Positions 43,445-53,103 of a stretch of DNA of 64,000 bases are shown piece by piece (positions within the stretch are counted from its first letter, which is position 1; each line of letters opens with the position of its first letter). Under the pieces are notes generated by a model. It was not told where the DNA came from and made no database searches. It saw nothing but the letters and a program-made list of their open reading frames with translations. A program made the position numbers and the translations under genes. Source of the stretch: Marivita sp051859345 (GTDB lineage Bacteria > Pseudomonadota > Alphaproteobacteria > Rhodobacterales > Rhodobacteraceae); contig NZ_JBHYFV010000007.1 of NCBI RefSeq assembly GCF_051859345.1, positions 84,480 to 148,479 of the forward strand, in the 5' to 3' direction.

Positions 43445-44455
43445 TCAGTGATCGGAAAACTGCTTTTCCTCTTCTTCTTTTATCCTTGAGAAGATATAAT
43501 CCTCGATATCATCAATCTTTGGCAAATAAGATACCCCGCGTCTTTTTATCCGATTGATTTCTTTGGTCAGCGTTTCAAGAACCGCATCGCGTGACTGAAG
43601 CTGATTTGATGACAGGGCAGTAACGTCCAGGATGACATCTTCTATACCTTCGGCTGGGGCGTCCCATATGGCACGCGAAACCTTGTTGTTCAATTGACCT
43701 TGAAAGGACTGCGGCACGATGGAATTCTTCTCGTCCACGCAAATCAGAAAAGTTCCATATCCAATATACGCCATCTGAAATGGCTTCACGACAATTTCAT
43801 CTGAAATAATTGAACTGATCGCATGCAGATGTTGAAGAACGTATCCGCGATTTGCGCTACTGTACAGGTCAGAGAAATTTCGAATTTGGACGCGAAGCAA
43901 GGTGATGGGATAGAGACCTTGCTCTAGTCGGAGCAAACGATTCTCCATCTGGTAGAAATCGACCATACCATCAACTTCTGAAAAGCTAATCCGTTCGTTA
44001 AGGTCGATGAGATTGAATTCAGAGGAATATGAGATCAGCGTACGCAAGGCCCAGCGGCCTCTTTTCTCTCGCTTGGTGGCCTCTACAAGCATCATGGCTG
44101 TTTTGATCCGACCGACCATTTGAACCAAGTCCAGTGGCTTGCGAAGGTAATCCGTGGCTCCTGCTTCGTAAGCCCGTTCCATGTAAAGATCGGGGGAACC
44201 GGTGGTGATCATGATGATGGGGGCCGACCGGCAATCCTTTCGCTGACGAAGAAGCCGGCAAAGCTCGACGCCGTCGGTGTTCTCCATCATGATGTCGAGG
44301 AGAAAGCAATCAAATGGGACACGCTGTTCATCAACAACGGCAAGCGCTTCGGCCGCGGAATGCACCACGGTTGTCTCGCAAGAGGCTCGCGTGGTCAGGC
44401 TGGCGGTCAGCATTTCCGTAAAGATCGGATCGTCGTCAACCAAAAGGATGCGCAT
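43445..44455 (-). CDS. Response regulator, REC plus degenerate GGDEF-like domain (copy 2)
   Basis: 336 residues. REC domain with DDD (7-9), D54 in LLDIMMENTDG (the usual MPxMDG is altered) and the conserved lysine in LRKPLD. The C-terminal domain has the same strand pattern (ENRLLRLEQGLYPITLLRV) and IGYGTF in place of GGDEF. A charged C-terminal tail (IKEEEEKQF) is unlike the other two copies. Same strand as copy 1, 204 bp upstream of it. Divergent from copy 3 across a 377-bp AT-rich gap. Confidence 0.82.
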   Translation of the reverse strand: MRILLVDDDPIFTEMLTASLTTRASCETTVVHSAAEALAVVDEQRVPFDCFLLDIMMENTDGVELCRLLRQRKDCRSAPIIMITTGSPDLYMERAYEAGATDYLRKPLDLVQMVGRIKTAMMLVEATKREKRGRWALRTLISYSSEFNLIDLNERISFSEVDGMVDFYQMENRLLRLEQGLYPITLLRVQIRNFSDLYSSANRGYVLQHLHAISSIISDEIVVKPFQMAYIGYGTFLICVDEKNSIVPQSFQGQLNNKVSRAIWDAPAEGIEDVILDVTALSSNQLQSRDAVLETLTKEINRIKRRGVSYLPKIDDIEDYIFSRIKEEEEKQFSDH

Positions 44456-44832
44456 TGATTTTCACCTCCTTGTCATCAGGAGTCGTTATAACGGGTTTTG
44501 ATGACCAACAATAATGGTGTTTTTGAGGCCGTGGCTATGGCATGCATTACGATCATGATTGGCCTAAGTCTATGGTTTTACGACGTTAATTAACATATGA
44601 GAATTTGAATGTCTTAATCTCGTCAAACGTTTTTGGGGTCATCTATTCCGGCGGGATATCGCGTATTAACCAAGGTGTTGAATTAATTTGCTTTATTTTT
44701 GACGACGGCAGCAAACCCAAGGATTTTTGGGAATTCCATATTTTCACCACGTTCCCGACTATTGTTGTGGGTGTAAGAGTTAACTATGTCGGCGACATAG
44801 GCCTACCGTTCACAGCCGGGGAGTACATTTCC

Positions 44833-45822
44833 ATGAGGATCATTGCCGTCGATGACGATCAAACCGCTCTGGAGATCTTGAAGGAATGCCTGACTCAGGG
44901 CGGGTTTGGTGAAGTAACGTATGAGACATCTCCCAAGGCTGCTTTGAAGAAAATCTCTGAGGCGCCCGTTTCTTATGACTGTATCCTTTTGGATATTGAA
45001 ATGCCGGATATGAGCGGTACAGAGTTGTGCTCGAAGATTCGGGCTTTGGACGGATATCAGAATACTCCGATTCTGATGATTACACGCCACAAGAACCGCG
45101 TTGCCGTTGAGGCAGCTTTTGCAAAGGGCGCAACGGATTATGTGACCAAGCCCTTTGAATTCTTCGAGGTCTTGACCCGGATCAAAGTTGCCGAGCGCCT
45201 TGTTCAAGAACGTCAGGCGGCTTTGGACAGCTATATTGCGCTGCACAGTTTGCCCTATGACTACCCGAAGGATTCATCCAAGCTAAGCAAGTACAAGCTG
45301 GACTCTGATCTGACAAGCGAAAAGCTGCCGGTGCGGGGTGAAAAACTTCTGTCTCTCTCTGTGTTTCGAAATTATGTGGAACAGTTGTCCCGCGCGGACG
45401 GGTTTGAAATTCACCTGATCACCTTGGAAGTCAAAAAGGTTCACTATATCTTTTCCAAGGTGAAGCCTGCTGAATTTGTCGAATTTCTCAAGATTGTCGC
45501 TGATGCGGCGATGTCTGTCCTGGCCAAGGAAAATGCGTTTATCACCCATGCCGGGAATGGAATCTTTCTTATTTCCATCGACAAAGCAGGGGAGTTCGAT
45601 CCGTCGGAAATAGAGCAGTCGATTACGCGTTGGGTCAACAGTGTTGGTCTGCCGAAAATATTCCGCGAAGAATTGTCGTTTGAGATTGTGATTGGCGATC
45701 CGTTGGTATTGTCCGGGTCAAGCAAGCTCAATTTCAAACGTGCCATGAAGGCAAGTATTGCCAGAATGGAGCAAAGGAAAATGTACTTGCGCGATTCCGA
45801 GCCCTTGAAGTTAAGCGTTTAA
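44833..45822 (+). CDS. Response regulator, REC plus degenerate GGDEF-like domain (copy 3)
   Basis: 329 residues from ATG 44833 (GGGGAG upstream). REC domain with DDD (7-9), D54 in LLDIEMPDMSG and TKPFE lysine. The C-terminal region has YVEQLSRADGFEIHLITLEV and HAGNGIFLISID at the GGDEF position. All three copies place the acceptor at D54 with FDC/YDC before it, so they arose by duplication. The open frame runs 76 codons further upstream, but in AT-rich sequence without coding character. Confidence 0.85.
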   Translation: MRIIAVDDDQTALEILKECLTQGGFGEVTYETSPKAALKKISEAPVSYDCILLDIEMPDMSGTELCSKIRALDGYQNTPILMITRHKNRVAVEAAFAKGATDYVTKPFEFFEVLTRIKVAERLVQERQAALDSYIALHSLPYDYPKDSSKLSKYKLDSDLTSEKLPVRGEKLLSLSVFRNYVEQLSRADGFEIHLITLEVKKVHYIFSKVKPAEFVEFLKIVADAAMSVLAKENAFITHAGNGIFLISIDKAGEFDPSEIEQSITRWVNSVGLPKIFREELSFEIVIGDPLVLSGSSKLNFKRAMKASIARMEQRKMYLRDSEPLKLSV

Positions 45823-45930
45823 GGGCCAATCGCCTTTGGTGCTGTCGCTTTCTTCATAGGCCTGATCGTAACAACGCGGCATTGATGCGCAAATGACGGC
45901 ACGAAGGCGTGCTTGTGCGTTCACTGACAT
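45811..45930 (-). CDS. Possible 39-residue small protein
   Basis: ATG 45930 with GGAAG five bases upstream opens a 39-codon frame whose product contains RLRAVICASMPRCYDQAYEE. It overlaps the 3' end of copy 3 by 12 bp in the convergent direction. No family recognised; it may be chance. Confidence 0.25.
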   Translation of the reverse strand: MSVNAQARLRAVICASMPRCYDQAYEESDSTKGDWPLNA

Positions 45931-46378
45931 GGTCTTCCGCGTGGAGGCGGAAGAGAAAGATATATTTATATTGCTTCTTTTCTGCGTGTTGACGCCTTTC
46001 TTGTATCGCGACACATGTCAATAACGCCGGATTGTTGCGGTACTGTGTCTTTTCCGTCTCGGATGGACTTTCGTCTTGATTGAATCACGGCGTTCTCTCA
46101 TGCTTACTATCGTGATTGCCACGATATAAACAAACAACTCACGTACCTTTAGTGTGGATGATGTTCGTGGGTTCGCCGCACGCATCCGCTGAATAGAAAG
46201 GTGACAGTGCAGTGATTGGGTCGAAACACGCAGTTTTTGGACGGACATTCGCCAAAACGAGTGTGATCACCGCAAGACATGCCAGAAACAGTCGAACTGG
46301 GTCACGTTCGATCATCGGCAGGTGCGCCGCGTCCGCTGGCGTAGGGTTCCGGGTCTTGCAAATGGATCAGGTTTGATC
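45931..46378. other. Non-coding stretch upstream of the hybrid kinase
   Basis: About 450 bp, less GC-rich than the neighbouring genes. No convincing gene; short frames on the minus strand lack ribosome sites. It should hold the promoter of the hybrid kinase gene. No clear operator seen. Confidence 0.5.
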
Positions 46379-49300
46379 ATGCACGACGTTGAGTTGGCAT
46401 CAGTGCGCGGGGAACCCGTCGACCTCAAGGGCGAGGGCCTGATTGTGCGCCTTCTGGCCGACCTGGTCCGTGTCGGCGCGGATCGGGCGGATTCTCTTCT
46501 TGATGATGCGGTGGCCAAGCTTGGCAGATTTGCGTGCGCCGACAGATGCTACATTTTCCAGTTTGTTCCCGGACGCCGGTTCAGCAACACCCACGAATGG
46601 GTGGCGCCAGGGATCTCGGCCGAAATCGACAATATGCAGAATGTTCCGCTTAGCGTGCTTGATCCGTGTATGCCGGACTTCGATGCCGACACTCCTGTGC
46701 ATATCGTTGATGTGCGACGCTGGGCGCAGGGCCATGAAATGCAGCACATGCTGATGGAGCAAGGGATCAAGGCAATCCTCTTGGTGCCGTTTCGGAACGA
46801 AGATGGGCAAGCGACCGGCTTTGTCGGGTTTGACAACACGCGCGAGTCTGTCCCGTTCGACGAAGCGCTTGTGGCGTTGTTGAAAGCGGCGGCTGACGTT
46901 ATCGGCACGACCCTGCAACGTCTGAGCATTTCAGCAGAAAAGCAGCATGCACAGGACGAACTGTTGCTTGGCGCCAGGCGGCTTAACGGATTGTTTGATG
47001 CAATCCCTGTGTTGATTTTCGAATTGGACAAGGATCGGAGATACACCGGCCTTGCCATGGGGCGCGCTGAGGACATGCTTGTTCCTATGGATCAGCGAAA
47101 GGGGCGTTGGATTCACGACGTCTTGCCTCCGGAAATTGCCGAGATCGCAGCGCGCGGCGTCGATGTTGCCGAGACCGGCAAGACTTCTGAGCCAGAACGG
47201 TACGAGGTGACGCGTCGTGGCCAGACACTTTGGCACGAAATGTGTGTTGCGCCGGTCGGCTTTCCCGGATCTGACGATTTCCGCAGCATCATCATTGTGC
47301 GCGACGTAACAGAGGACGAGCGCGCGCGCAGCAACATCGAGATGATGAGCCTTGTCGCGCGCATGATGACCAATCTTGTCATTTTGACCGAAACGGACGG
47401 TCGGGTGATCTGGGCCAACCCCGCTTTCATCAATAAGTCCGGTTATGCGATCGAAGAGATGAAGGGGTTGCCGCTGATCAATTTTACCCGTTCGTCGAAC
47501 TCGGACCCTGAAACTTCGTCCGAAATCATGAGGTCAATGGCGCAGGAGCGCCCGTATTCCGGCCAGATTCTGAACGCGACACGTCATGGTGAGGAATACT
47601 GGGTCGATCTGAACATCTCGTTCCGGCGAGAAAGCGTTTCCGGTCGCAAGATCGTGATCCATGTCGCTACCGATATTACCAAGCAGAAAACCGTCCAGAC
47701 CGAACTCGCGCACTATAAGTCCCTGCTCGAAAGTGCCATCGCCGCTTTGCCCGATGCCTTCGCCTATTTCGATGCGGACGACAAACTGGTGATTTGCAAC
47801 GAACGCTATCGTGACTTTTATCCAAAGACCGCGCCAATCATCAAACCGGGTGTGACCTTTGAAGACCTCATTCGCTACGGAGTAGCGCATGGGGAATACG
47901 CCACCGCGAACGGACAGGAGGAAGACTGGATCGCGGATCGCCTTGATCGGCACCGCAATCCGGGTGTCCCGCTTGAGCAATCGCTAAGCGATGGGCGCTG
48001 GCTGCAGATACTTGAGCAGCCAACCGCCGATGGCGGTCGCGTCGGGATGCGCGTCGATATCACTGCCCTGAAAAGGGCCGAGGAACGCCTGGGCGGGATC
48101 ATCGACGGGGCGCAGGTTGGGACTTGGGAATGGGTCCGTGGCGTAGATGAAGTTCTGGTGAACGAACGCTATTGCACCATACTGGGCCGCCCCATGGACG
48201 AGCTTTATCGAGCACCCGTGCAACGTTTTATCAGTCTGGTCGTCGACAAGGATCGCGAACGTGTGGCGCAGGCAATGCAAGATCTGGTAACTGGCGAATC
48301 CAACACCTTTTCCAGCGAATTTTGCATGCGTCACCAAGATGGCCACGCCGTTTGGGTCGAAACGCGGGGCAGGGTAGTGTCGTATAGCGCGGATGGACGG
48401 CCATTGCGGGTGTCAGGCGTGCAAATGGACATCTCTGGACGCAAAGCTGTTGAACTTGCGCTCAAGCAAGCGAATTCCGATTTGACCGAGGCTTTGGCAC
48501 AGCGGGATGCAGCAGAGCGGCGCTTCTTCGATATTGCCGACTTGTCGACCGACTGGTTCTTCGAATTGGATGCCGGATTGCGGCACACCTATCTGTCCGA
48601 AAATTTTTCCAAATTGACCGGGATTGCCAACATTCAATTCCTCGGACGTCACTTGGGCCAGCTGCGGGATCTTTCCGGAGTGTTGCGGGGCGACAATGCG
48701 CGGTGGCCAGAGTTGACGGCGGCTCTTAGTGACAAGGGTCTCGTCGAACCTTACTTTTTCGAGGCGAAGGCACGCGATGGCACCTCTCGCTGGTTACGGT
48801 TGGCCATGACGCCAATGGCAGCCGCTGACGGAACCGTTACGGGTTGGCGCGGTGTCGGCACAGACGTCAGTGAGCTTTACAATGAGCGGTTGAATGCTCT
48901 TCAGGCCAACGAGGCGAAAAGCCGTTTCCTGGCCAATATGAGCCACGAAATTCGCACGCCTCTGAATGGCGTTCTTGGCATGGCTGAACTACTGGCCCCC
49001 AGCCTGAAGGACGAGCGCCAGAAAATGATGATCTCGACGATCCATTCGTCGGGAGAATTGTTGCTCAGTCTGCTCAACAATATTCTCGACATGTCCAAGA
49101 TCGAGGCGGGTCAACTCGAGCTTGTCCCGGCACCTTTTGCAATGGAACAGCTCGCGACGGAAACCCGGAAAGTTTGGGGGTCCTTGTGCGCGGCCAAGGG
49201 AATCTCGTTCAATCTGACGATGAATGGCGCGGTTGATCGGGGCAGGTCCGGTGATCTGCAACGCCTGCGCCAGATCCTGCAGAACCTGCTGAGCAATGCG

Positions 49301-50083
49301 GTGAAATTCACATCCGAGGGGACAGTCAGCCTTCATGTAAGCGCAGAGCCCGAGGCACCAGTGATCCTGGAAGTCCGTGACAGCGGGATCGGCATGACGG
49401 ACAGCCAGATCGCAGTTGTGTTCGAACCATTCAAACAGGCCGAGACCACGACATCGGCAAGGTTCGGTGGAACCGGGCTTGGATTGTCTGTTGTGCGGGA
49501 ACTTGTCGGTCTCATGGACGGGCGGATCGACGTGCAAAGTACACCCGATGTCGGGACAGTCTTTCGCGTCACGCTGCCTTTGCCAGAGGTGCCGTTGCCC
49601 TCTGTGACAGCGGACTCCGTCGACGATCTATCGACAGACGACGCAGCAGCCTTGCTTGCGGGGCGCCGCTTGCTTTTGGCTGATGACAGCGACACCAACC
49701 TTTTCGTCGCGCGCAGTATGATCGAACATGCAGATTGCAGGCTTGCCGAGGCCCATAACGGGGCAGAGGCCGTTGCGGCGTTCGAGGCGGCCCTGGACGG
49801 ACCAGAGGAAAACCGGTTTGATTTGATACTGCTCGACATCGCCATGCCCGTGATGGACGGATTCGAGGCAATACGGCGCATTCGCGAGATAGAAGCGACC
49901 CGCTCTTTGCCGCCAACCCCGGTCATTGCCTTTACCGCAAATGCCATGGCGCATCAGATCGCGGACTATATCGTGGCTGGGTTCGACAGCTATCTGGCCA
50001 AGCCTTTCCGCCGTGCCACCCTGATGGATGTCATGGCCCCATTCCTGATCTCGCAATCGAAGGCGGATCGCGATGAAGAATGA
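46379..50083 (+). CDS. Hybrid sensor histidine kinase: GAF, five PAS, HisKA, HATPase, REC
   Basis: 1234 residues, no transmembrane helix, so a cytosolic sensor. Order: GAF (about 15-185), PAS repeats at about 200-320, 325-450, 455-575, 580-710 and 715-840, HisKA with phospho-acceptor H856 in SHEIRTPLNG, HATPase with N box NLLSNAVKF, G1 DSGIGM and G2 GGTGLGLS, then a receiver domain with D1153 in LLDIAMPVMDG. No Hpt, so phosphate must leave through a separate Hpt such as that at 41884. ATG 46379 begins the coherent GAF N-terminus. The downstream REC gene overlaps it by 11 bp. Confidence 0.93.
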   Translation: MHDVELASVRGEPVDLKGEGLIVRLLADLVRVGADRADSLLDDAVAKLGRFACADRCYIFQFVPGRRFSNTHEWVAPGISAEIDNMQNVPLSVLDPCMPDFDADTPVHIVDVRRWAQGHEMQHMLMEQGIKAILLVPFRNEDGQATGFVGFDNTRESVPFDEALVALLKAAADVIGTTLQRLSISAEKQHAQDELLLGARRLNGLFDAIPVLIFELDKDRRYTGLAMGRAEDMLVPMDQRKGRWIHDVLPPEIAEIAARGVDVAETGKTSEPERYEVTRRGQTLWHEMCVAPVGFPGSDDFRSIIIVRDVTEDERARSNIEMMSLVARMMTNLVILTETDGRVIWANPAFINKSGYAIEEMKGLPLINFTRSSNSDPETSSEIMRSMAQERPYSGQILNATRHGEEYWVDLNISFRRESVSGRKIVIHVATDITKQKTVQTELAHYKSLLESAIAALPDAFAYFDADDKLVICNERYRDFYPKTAPIIKPGVTFEDLIRYGVAHGEYATANGQEEDWIADRLDRHRNPGVPLEQSLSDGRWLQILEQPTADGGRVGMRVDITALKRAEERLGGIIDGAQVGTWEWVRGVDEVLVNERYCTILGRPMDELYRAPVQRFISLVVDKDRERVAQAMQDLVTGESNTFSSEFCMRHQDGHAVWVETRGRVVSYSADGRPLRVSGVQMDISGRKAVELALKQANSDLTEALAQRDAAERRFFDIADLSTDWFFELDAGLRHTYLSENFSKLTGIANIQFLGRHLGQLRDLSGVLRGDNARWPELTAALSDKGLVEPYFFEAKARDGTSRWLRLAMTPMAAADGTVTGWRGVGTDVSELYNERLNALQANEAKSRFLANMSHEIRTPLNGVLGMAELLAPSLKDERQKMMISTIHSSGELLLSLLNNILDMSKIEAGQLELVPAPFAMEQLATETRKVWGSLCAAKGISFNLTMNGAVDRGRSGDLQRLRQILQNLLSNAVKFTSEGTVSLHVSAEPEAPVILEVRDSGIGMTDSQIAVVFEPFKQAETTTSARFGGTGLGLSVVRELVGLMDGRIDVQSTPDVGTVFRVTLPLPEVPLPSVTADSVDDLSTDDAAALLAGRRLLLADDSDTNLFVARSMIEHADCRLAEAHNGAEAVAAFEAALDGPEENRFDLILLDIAMPVMDGFEAIRRIREIEATRSLPPTPVIAFTANAMAHQIADYIVAGFDSYLAKPFRRATLMDVMAPFLISQSKADRDEE

Positions 50084-50486
50084 GCCCACAGCCACGCCGG
50101 ACGCCCGTGCCAAACGAACGGTCCTTGTTGCCGACGATGATGCCATCGTCCAGGCCATACTGTCCGAGATCCTTGAAAGTATGGGCAGTTTCGAGGTTAC
50201 GGCTGTCGCCGATACGCATTCCGGCATCGTCGAAGCGGTCGCGCGCCCTTTTGACTTGTTGCTCTTTGATCGACACATGCCGCCGATACAAGGCGACCGG
50301 GCCATCCGCGCCCTGCGGAGCGGTGCAAATCCCAACCGCCGCGCCCCCATTATCCTGATGACCGCAGAGATTGATCATCCAAGAACGGGTGATCCCCGGC
50401 GTGCCGAAGCAAGCCTCTATTTTCCCAAGCCCCTCGACCCTGCATCCCTGATCACGCACATCCACCAATTGGTGCCACCGCATTAA
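50073..50486 (+). CDS. Single-domain response regulator (REC only)
   Basis: 137 residues, one receiver domain with acidic DDD (21-23), acceptor D66 in LLFDRHMPPIQG and lysine in FPKPLD. No output domain, so it should act by protein contact or as a phosphate sink/shuttle in the relay. It starts 11 bp inside the hybrid kinase gene, so translation is coupled. Confidence 0.92.
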   Translation: MKNEPTATPDARAKRTVLVADDDAIVQAILSEILESMGSFEVTAVADTHSGIVEAVARPFDLLLFDRHMPPIQGDRAIRALRSGANPNRRAPIILMTAEIDHPRTGDPRRAEASLYFPKPLDPASLITHIHQLVPPH

Positions 50487-50633
50487 AGCGGTCCATTTGG
50501 ACGCTTCGCGATTTGCGCCAGATAACTATTGGTGAATATGCAGGTCCTGACGACAACATTCGATCACCATCAGCCATGGCCAGACGCGCAGTCACCAGTG
50601 AATAGCGGTTCTTCCCGTCAATCAAGCAGAACC

Positions 50634-52079
50634 CTAAGAGCGCACAAGTTCGGCACGCGACGCGCTTGGAATAACAGGCCCGGATGATTTTTGAATTGGC
50701 TTGGCGCTGGTTTTCGCAAGGGGCGGCTTGGTATATGGCAGTTCGATGAAGAACGTGGTCCCGGCGCCCAATTGGCTTTCATAGTCGATTGTCCCGCCAA
50801 GCGCCTCGATGATCTCTCGCGAGATATTCATTCCAAGCCCGGTTCCGCCATAGTGGCGCTGATCCGAGGAATCAAGTTGGACAAAACGACCAAACACTTC
50901 TTCCTTGGCATCGTCGCGAATTCCGACGCCATGATCGCGAACGAATATGCGCACATGATCATCCGACGTGGATAGCCAGATATCAACTTCACCCTTTTCG
51001 TTCGAAAACTTTGCAGCATTCGAAATGACATTACCCAAGACTTGCATCAGCCTGGATGGATCCGTGTTCACAAATATTGAACCCATGCCTTTGAGGTCAG
51101 CGTTGAGGTGTACATCATACTTTTCCGCCAGACCCTGATGGGTTTCGATTGCGTCTGAAATGAAGTCGCGGATGTTCACCATTTCTTTCGTGAAGTTCAT
51201 TTTACCCTCCTCGATTTTCTGCAAATCAAGAAGGTCGTCAACCAAGTCTGCCAAGCGATTGCTGTTCTTGCCAGCCAGCTGCAACAGTGAATGTGCTTGC
51301 GGCGTAAATTCACCAAACCGACCGGAATTAATAAGGTCCAGAGACCCTTTTATAGACGTCAGTGGTGTGCGGAGTTCGTGGCTGACAACAGCAATAAATT
51401 GCGACTTCAGAACGAGCGCTGCCTTTGCTCGTTCATGCTCGATCTCAAGCTCTTTAAGGCGACCAAGGTCGTTTCGGTAAAGGCGTAGAAACCCGATGGA
51501 ACAATCAATCAGGAAGTACATCACGAAGATGACGATGAAAAACTGTAGCCACATGTCTGATGACAATGGCGGGCGATAAACCCAAAGATCCCGAACGGTG
51601 ATGATAAGAAACGAAATGCCGTAGATCGTCAGGCGGACGGCAAGCGCGCTGACAATCTGGTGGTTGTTCATGGCGGCATAGAGGGCGGCGGCAAACAGGC
51701 AGAACAACGCCGAGAACGTCCCGACGCCGGGTTCAGTGACGCCGACCCAGACCGTGTAGCTGCTGATTGCCAAGGCGCTGACAATCGTGTTGACGACAAA
51801 GGCCGCATAGACCCGTCTTGTCACTTTTGTTGCGCCGGGTTTGATGCGCATGACCCAGTTCGCAAGTTTGAGGTCGACATATTCGCAGAACATGCACACG
51901 GCAAAGAACAACGCCGCCTTCCAGGGGACAAAGAACCATCCGGTGAGAATCGCGACCGCCGTGAAGATCCCCTGTCGCTGCCAGGTCAGTGTCCTCACGG
52001 CACGGGAATAGTTGCGCAGGTTCTCTTGCAGTTGTTCAGACTTGGAAGAAAACCGGGTGATCGGAGAATCAGCGCCCAT
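50634..52079 (-). CDS. Membrane sensor histidine kinase
   Basis: 481 residues from ATG 52079 (a TTG at 52133 is possible). Six transmembrane helices (about 35-205) form the sensor; no periplasmic domain of size. A short coiled-coil leads to HisKA with H234 in VVSHELRTPL, and HATPase with NVISNAAKFS, DHGVGI and YGGTGLGMN. No receiver domain, so its partner is probably one of the nearby REC proteins. Ends in a basic, Pro/Ser-rich tail. Convergent with the single-domain REC gene. Confidence 0.9.
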   Translation of the reverse strand: MGADSPITRFSSKSEQLQENLRNYSRAVRTLTWQRQGIFTAVAILTGWFFVPWKAALFFAVCMFCEYVDLKLANWVMRIKPGATKVTRRVYAAFVVNTIVSALAISSYTVWVGVTEPGVGTFSALFCLFAAALYAAMNNHQIVSALAVRLTIYGISFLIITVRDLWVYRPPLSSDMWLQFFIVIFVMYFLIDCSIGFLRLYRNDLGRLKELEIEHERAKAALVLKSQFIAVVSHELRTPLTSIKGSLDLINSGRFGEFTPQAHSLLQLAGKNSNRLADLVDDLLDLQKIEEGKMNFTKEMVNIRDFISDAIETHQGLAEKYDVHLNADLKGMGSIFVNTDPSRLMQVLGNVISNAAKFSNEKGEVDIWLSTSDDHVRIFVRDHGVGIRDDAKEEVFGRFVQLDSSDQRHYGGTGLGMNISREIIEALGGTIDYESQLGAGTTFFIELPYTKPPLAKTSAKPIQKSSGPVIPSASRAELVRS

Positions 52080-52507
52080 CAAAGCCACCAAACACTCTCT
52101 GACCGCACGAAAAAACCTTCCAGCTGCCTTCAAGCAACTGATTATGAGGCAATTCCCATTCCATTGAGCAAGGCACTCTGTGTGAACGTGAGGGCATCGA
52201 GGTTCCGTTTCAACCCATTTAGCAAGTCAGTACGTCGTCGCAAACTATGAGGAACTTGGTAATGGTTACGCCTCTTGGGTATCGTTGAAGTTTGGCGATA
52301 CTATGATGAGAAAGCGGCCCTTTTGACACTTGGGGTGCCAAGCCCACAGTTTTTCCGGTTGGACCCAAACTGGGTTTGCCCTGTCAGATGCCCAATCCCC
52401 ATGCGATCTTGTGCCTGTCAAAGCGGATTTTCGGTCACAAGCCACCGGGCTGTTCACGCGCCTAAGCGCGCGGCTGATCGTTGCGTCATCAGCAATCCTG
52501 ACAGACG
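52080..52507. other. Intergenic region between the histidine kinase and the FeeM-like gene
   Basis: 428 bp. The strand carrying the kinase promoter has no obvious -35/-10. Short frames on both strands lack ribosome binding sites and known motifs. Directly after the FeeM-like stop codon lies a small inverted repeat CTGAC/GTCAG that is too weak to call a terminator. Confidence 0.4.
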
Positions 52508-53098
52508 TCAGAAAGTCTGGCTGCTCAGCTCTTTTTCCTTGCGCATTTCAGGTCGGTAAGGTGGCAAGTCCACACCGATCAGCGCCAACTTGATTTTCAG
52601 GCGGCTGTACGCCCGCGGCTCGGACATTTGTGTGTAACCGTATAGGCGTTGATATAGCTCGATCCGATTTACGGGTACTGCAGCGACTGCATGTTTTGCA
52701 TTGTTGGCTCTTGCAACGCTCAGATATTGACGCAAGATCAATCGTGCTATCAGTATTCTGTAAGCGCCCAGGTCCGGGTCGATTGCAAAGCGCGCGCCAT
52801 CAATGATGGTTGATCCAGACAGGATCTTTGGCATCAAGATATCCGAAAAGGCGGACATGGTCGCCGATCTATGGCTGGCCTTGTTCAAGATATGGAGTCG
52901 GATTGTACCGACAATAGCGTTTTCATGCTTGACGGCAAAAGTTTGCGTCGCCGTAGCATAATCATATTTGTCCAAGAGACTTTCTTCTTGGTCAGGGTGG
53001 ATCAGATCATCAGCCAAAAAACATTTGTACCGAAGCGCACCCACTGCGCGCAATTCGTTTTTGGATCGAACTTGCTGGATATCGAAATCTTTGGGCAT
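52508..53098 (-). CDS. FeeM-like N-acyl amino acid synthase (LuxI-fold acyltransferase)
   Basis: 196 residues with the GNAT/LuxI-type fold. The N-terminal RSKNELRAVGALRYKCFLADD has the arginine-tyrosine pair of FeeM/LuxI enzymes, then FAVKHENAIVGTIRLHIL, ARFAIDPDLGAYRI and VNRIELYQRLYGY. The pattern is closer to N-acyl amino acid synthases, which join a fatty acyl-ACP to an amino acid, than to homoserine-lactone synthases (no LuxR receptor gene is adjacent, and the LuxI E-x-S-R segment is GARF). Start ATG 53098, 5 bp after the methyltransferase stop, so the two are one operon. Confidence 0.78.
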   Translation of the reverse strand: MPKDFDIQQVRSKNELRAVGALRYKCFLADDLIHPDQEESLLDKYDYATATQTFAVKHENAIVGTIRLHILNKASHRSATMSAFSDILMPKILSGSTIIDGARFAIDPDLGAYRILIARLILRQYLSVARANNAKHAVAAVPVNRIELYQRLYGYTQMSEPRAYSRLKIKLALIGVDLPPYRPEMRKEKELSSQTF

Positions 53099-53103
53099 GA
53101 CAA

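Noticed and set aside
44581..44830. CtrA sites upstream of REC copy 3
   Set aside because: Several TTAA half-sites exist, but none has the 7-bp spacing.
42257..45822. Active diguanylate cyclases
   Set aside because: None of the three has GGDEF/GGEEF at the active-site loop.
46018..46248. 76-codon minus-strand frame upstream of the hybrid kinase
   Set aside because: No ribosome site, no domain, unusual composition for this genome.
52508..53098. Acyl-homoserine lactone synthase (LuxI)
   Set aside because: The conserved LuxI E-x-S-R region is GARF, no LuxR receptor gene is adjacent, and the pattern fits FeeM-type synthases better. Not fully excluded.
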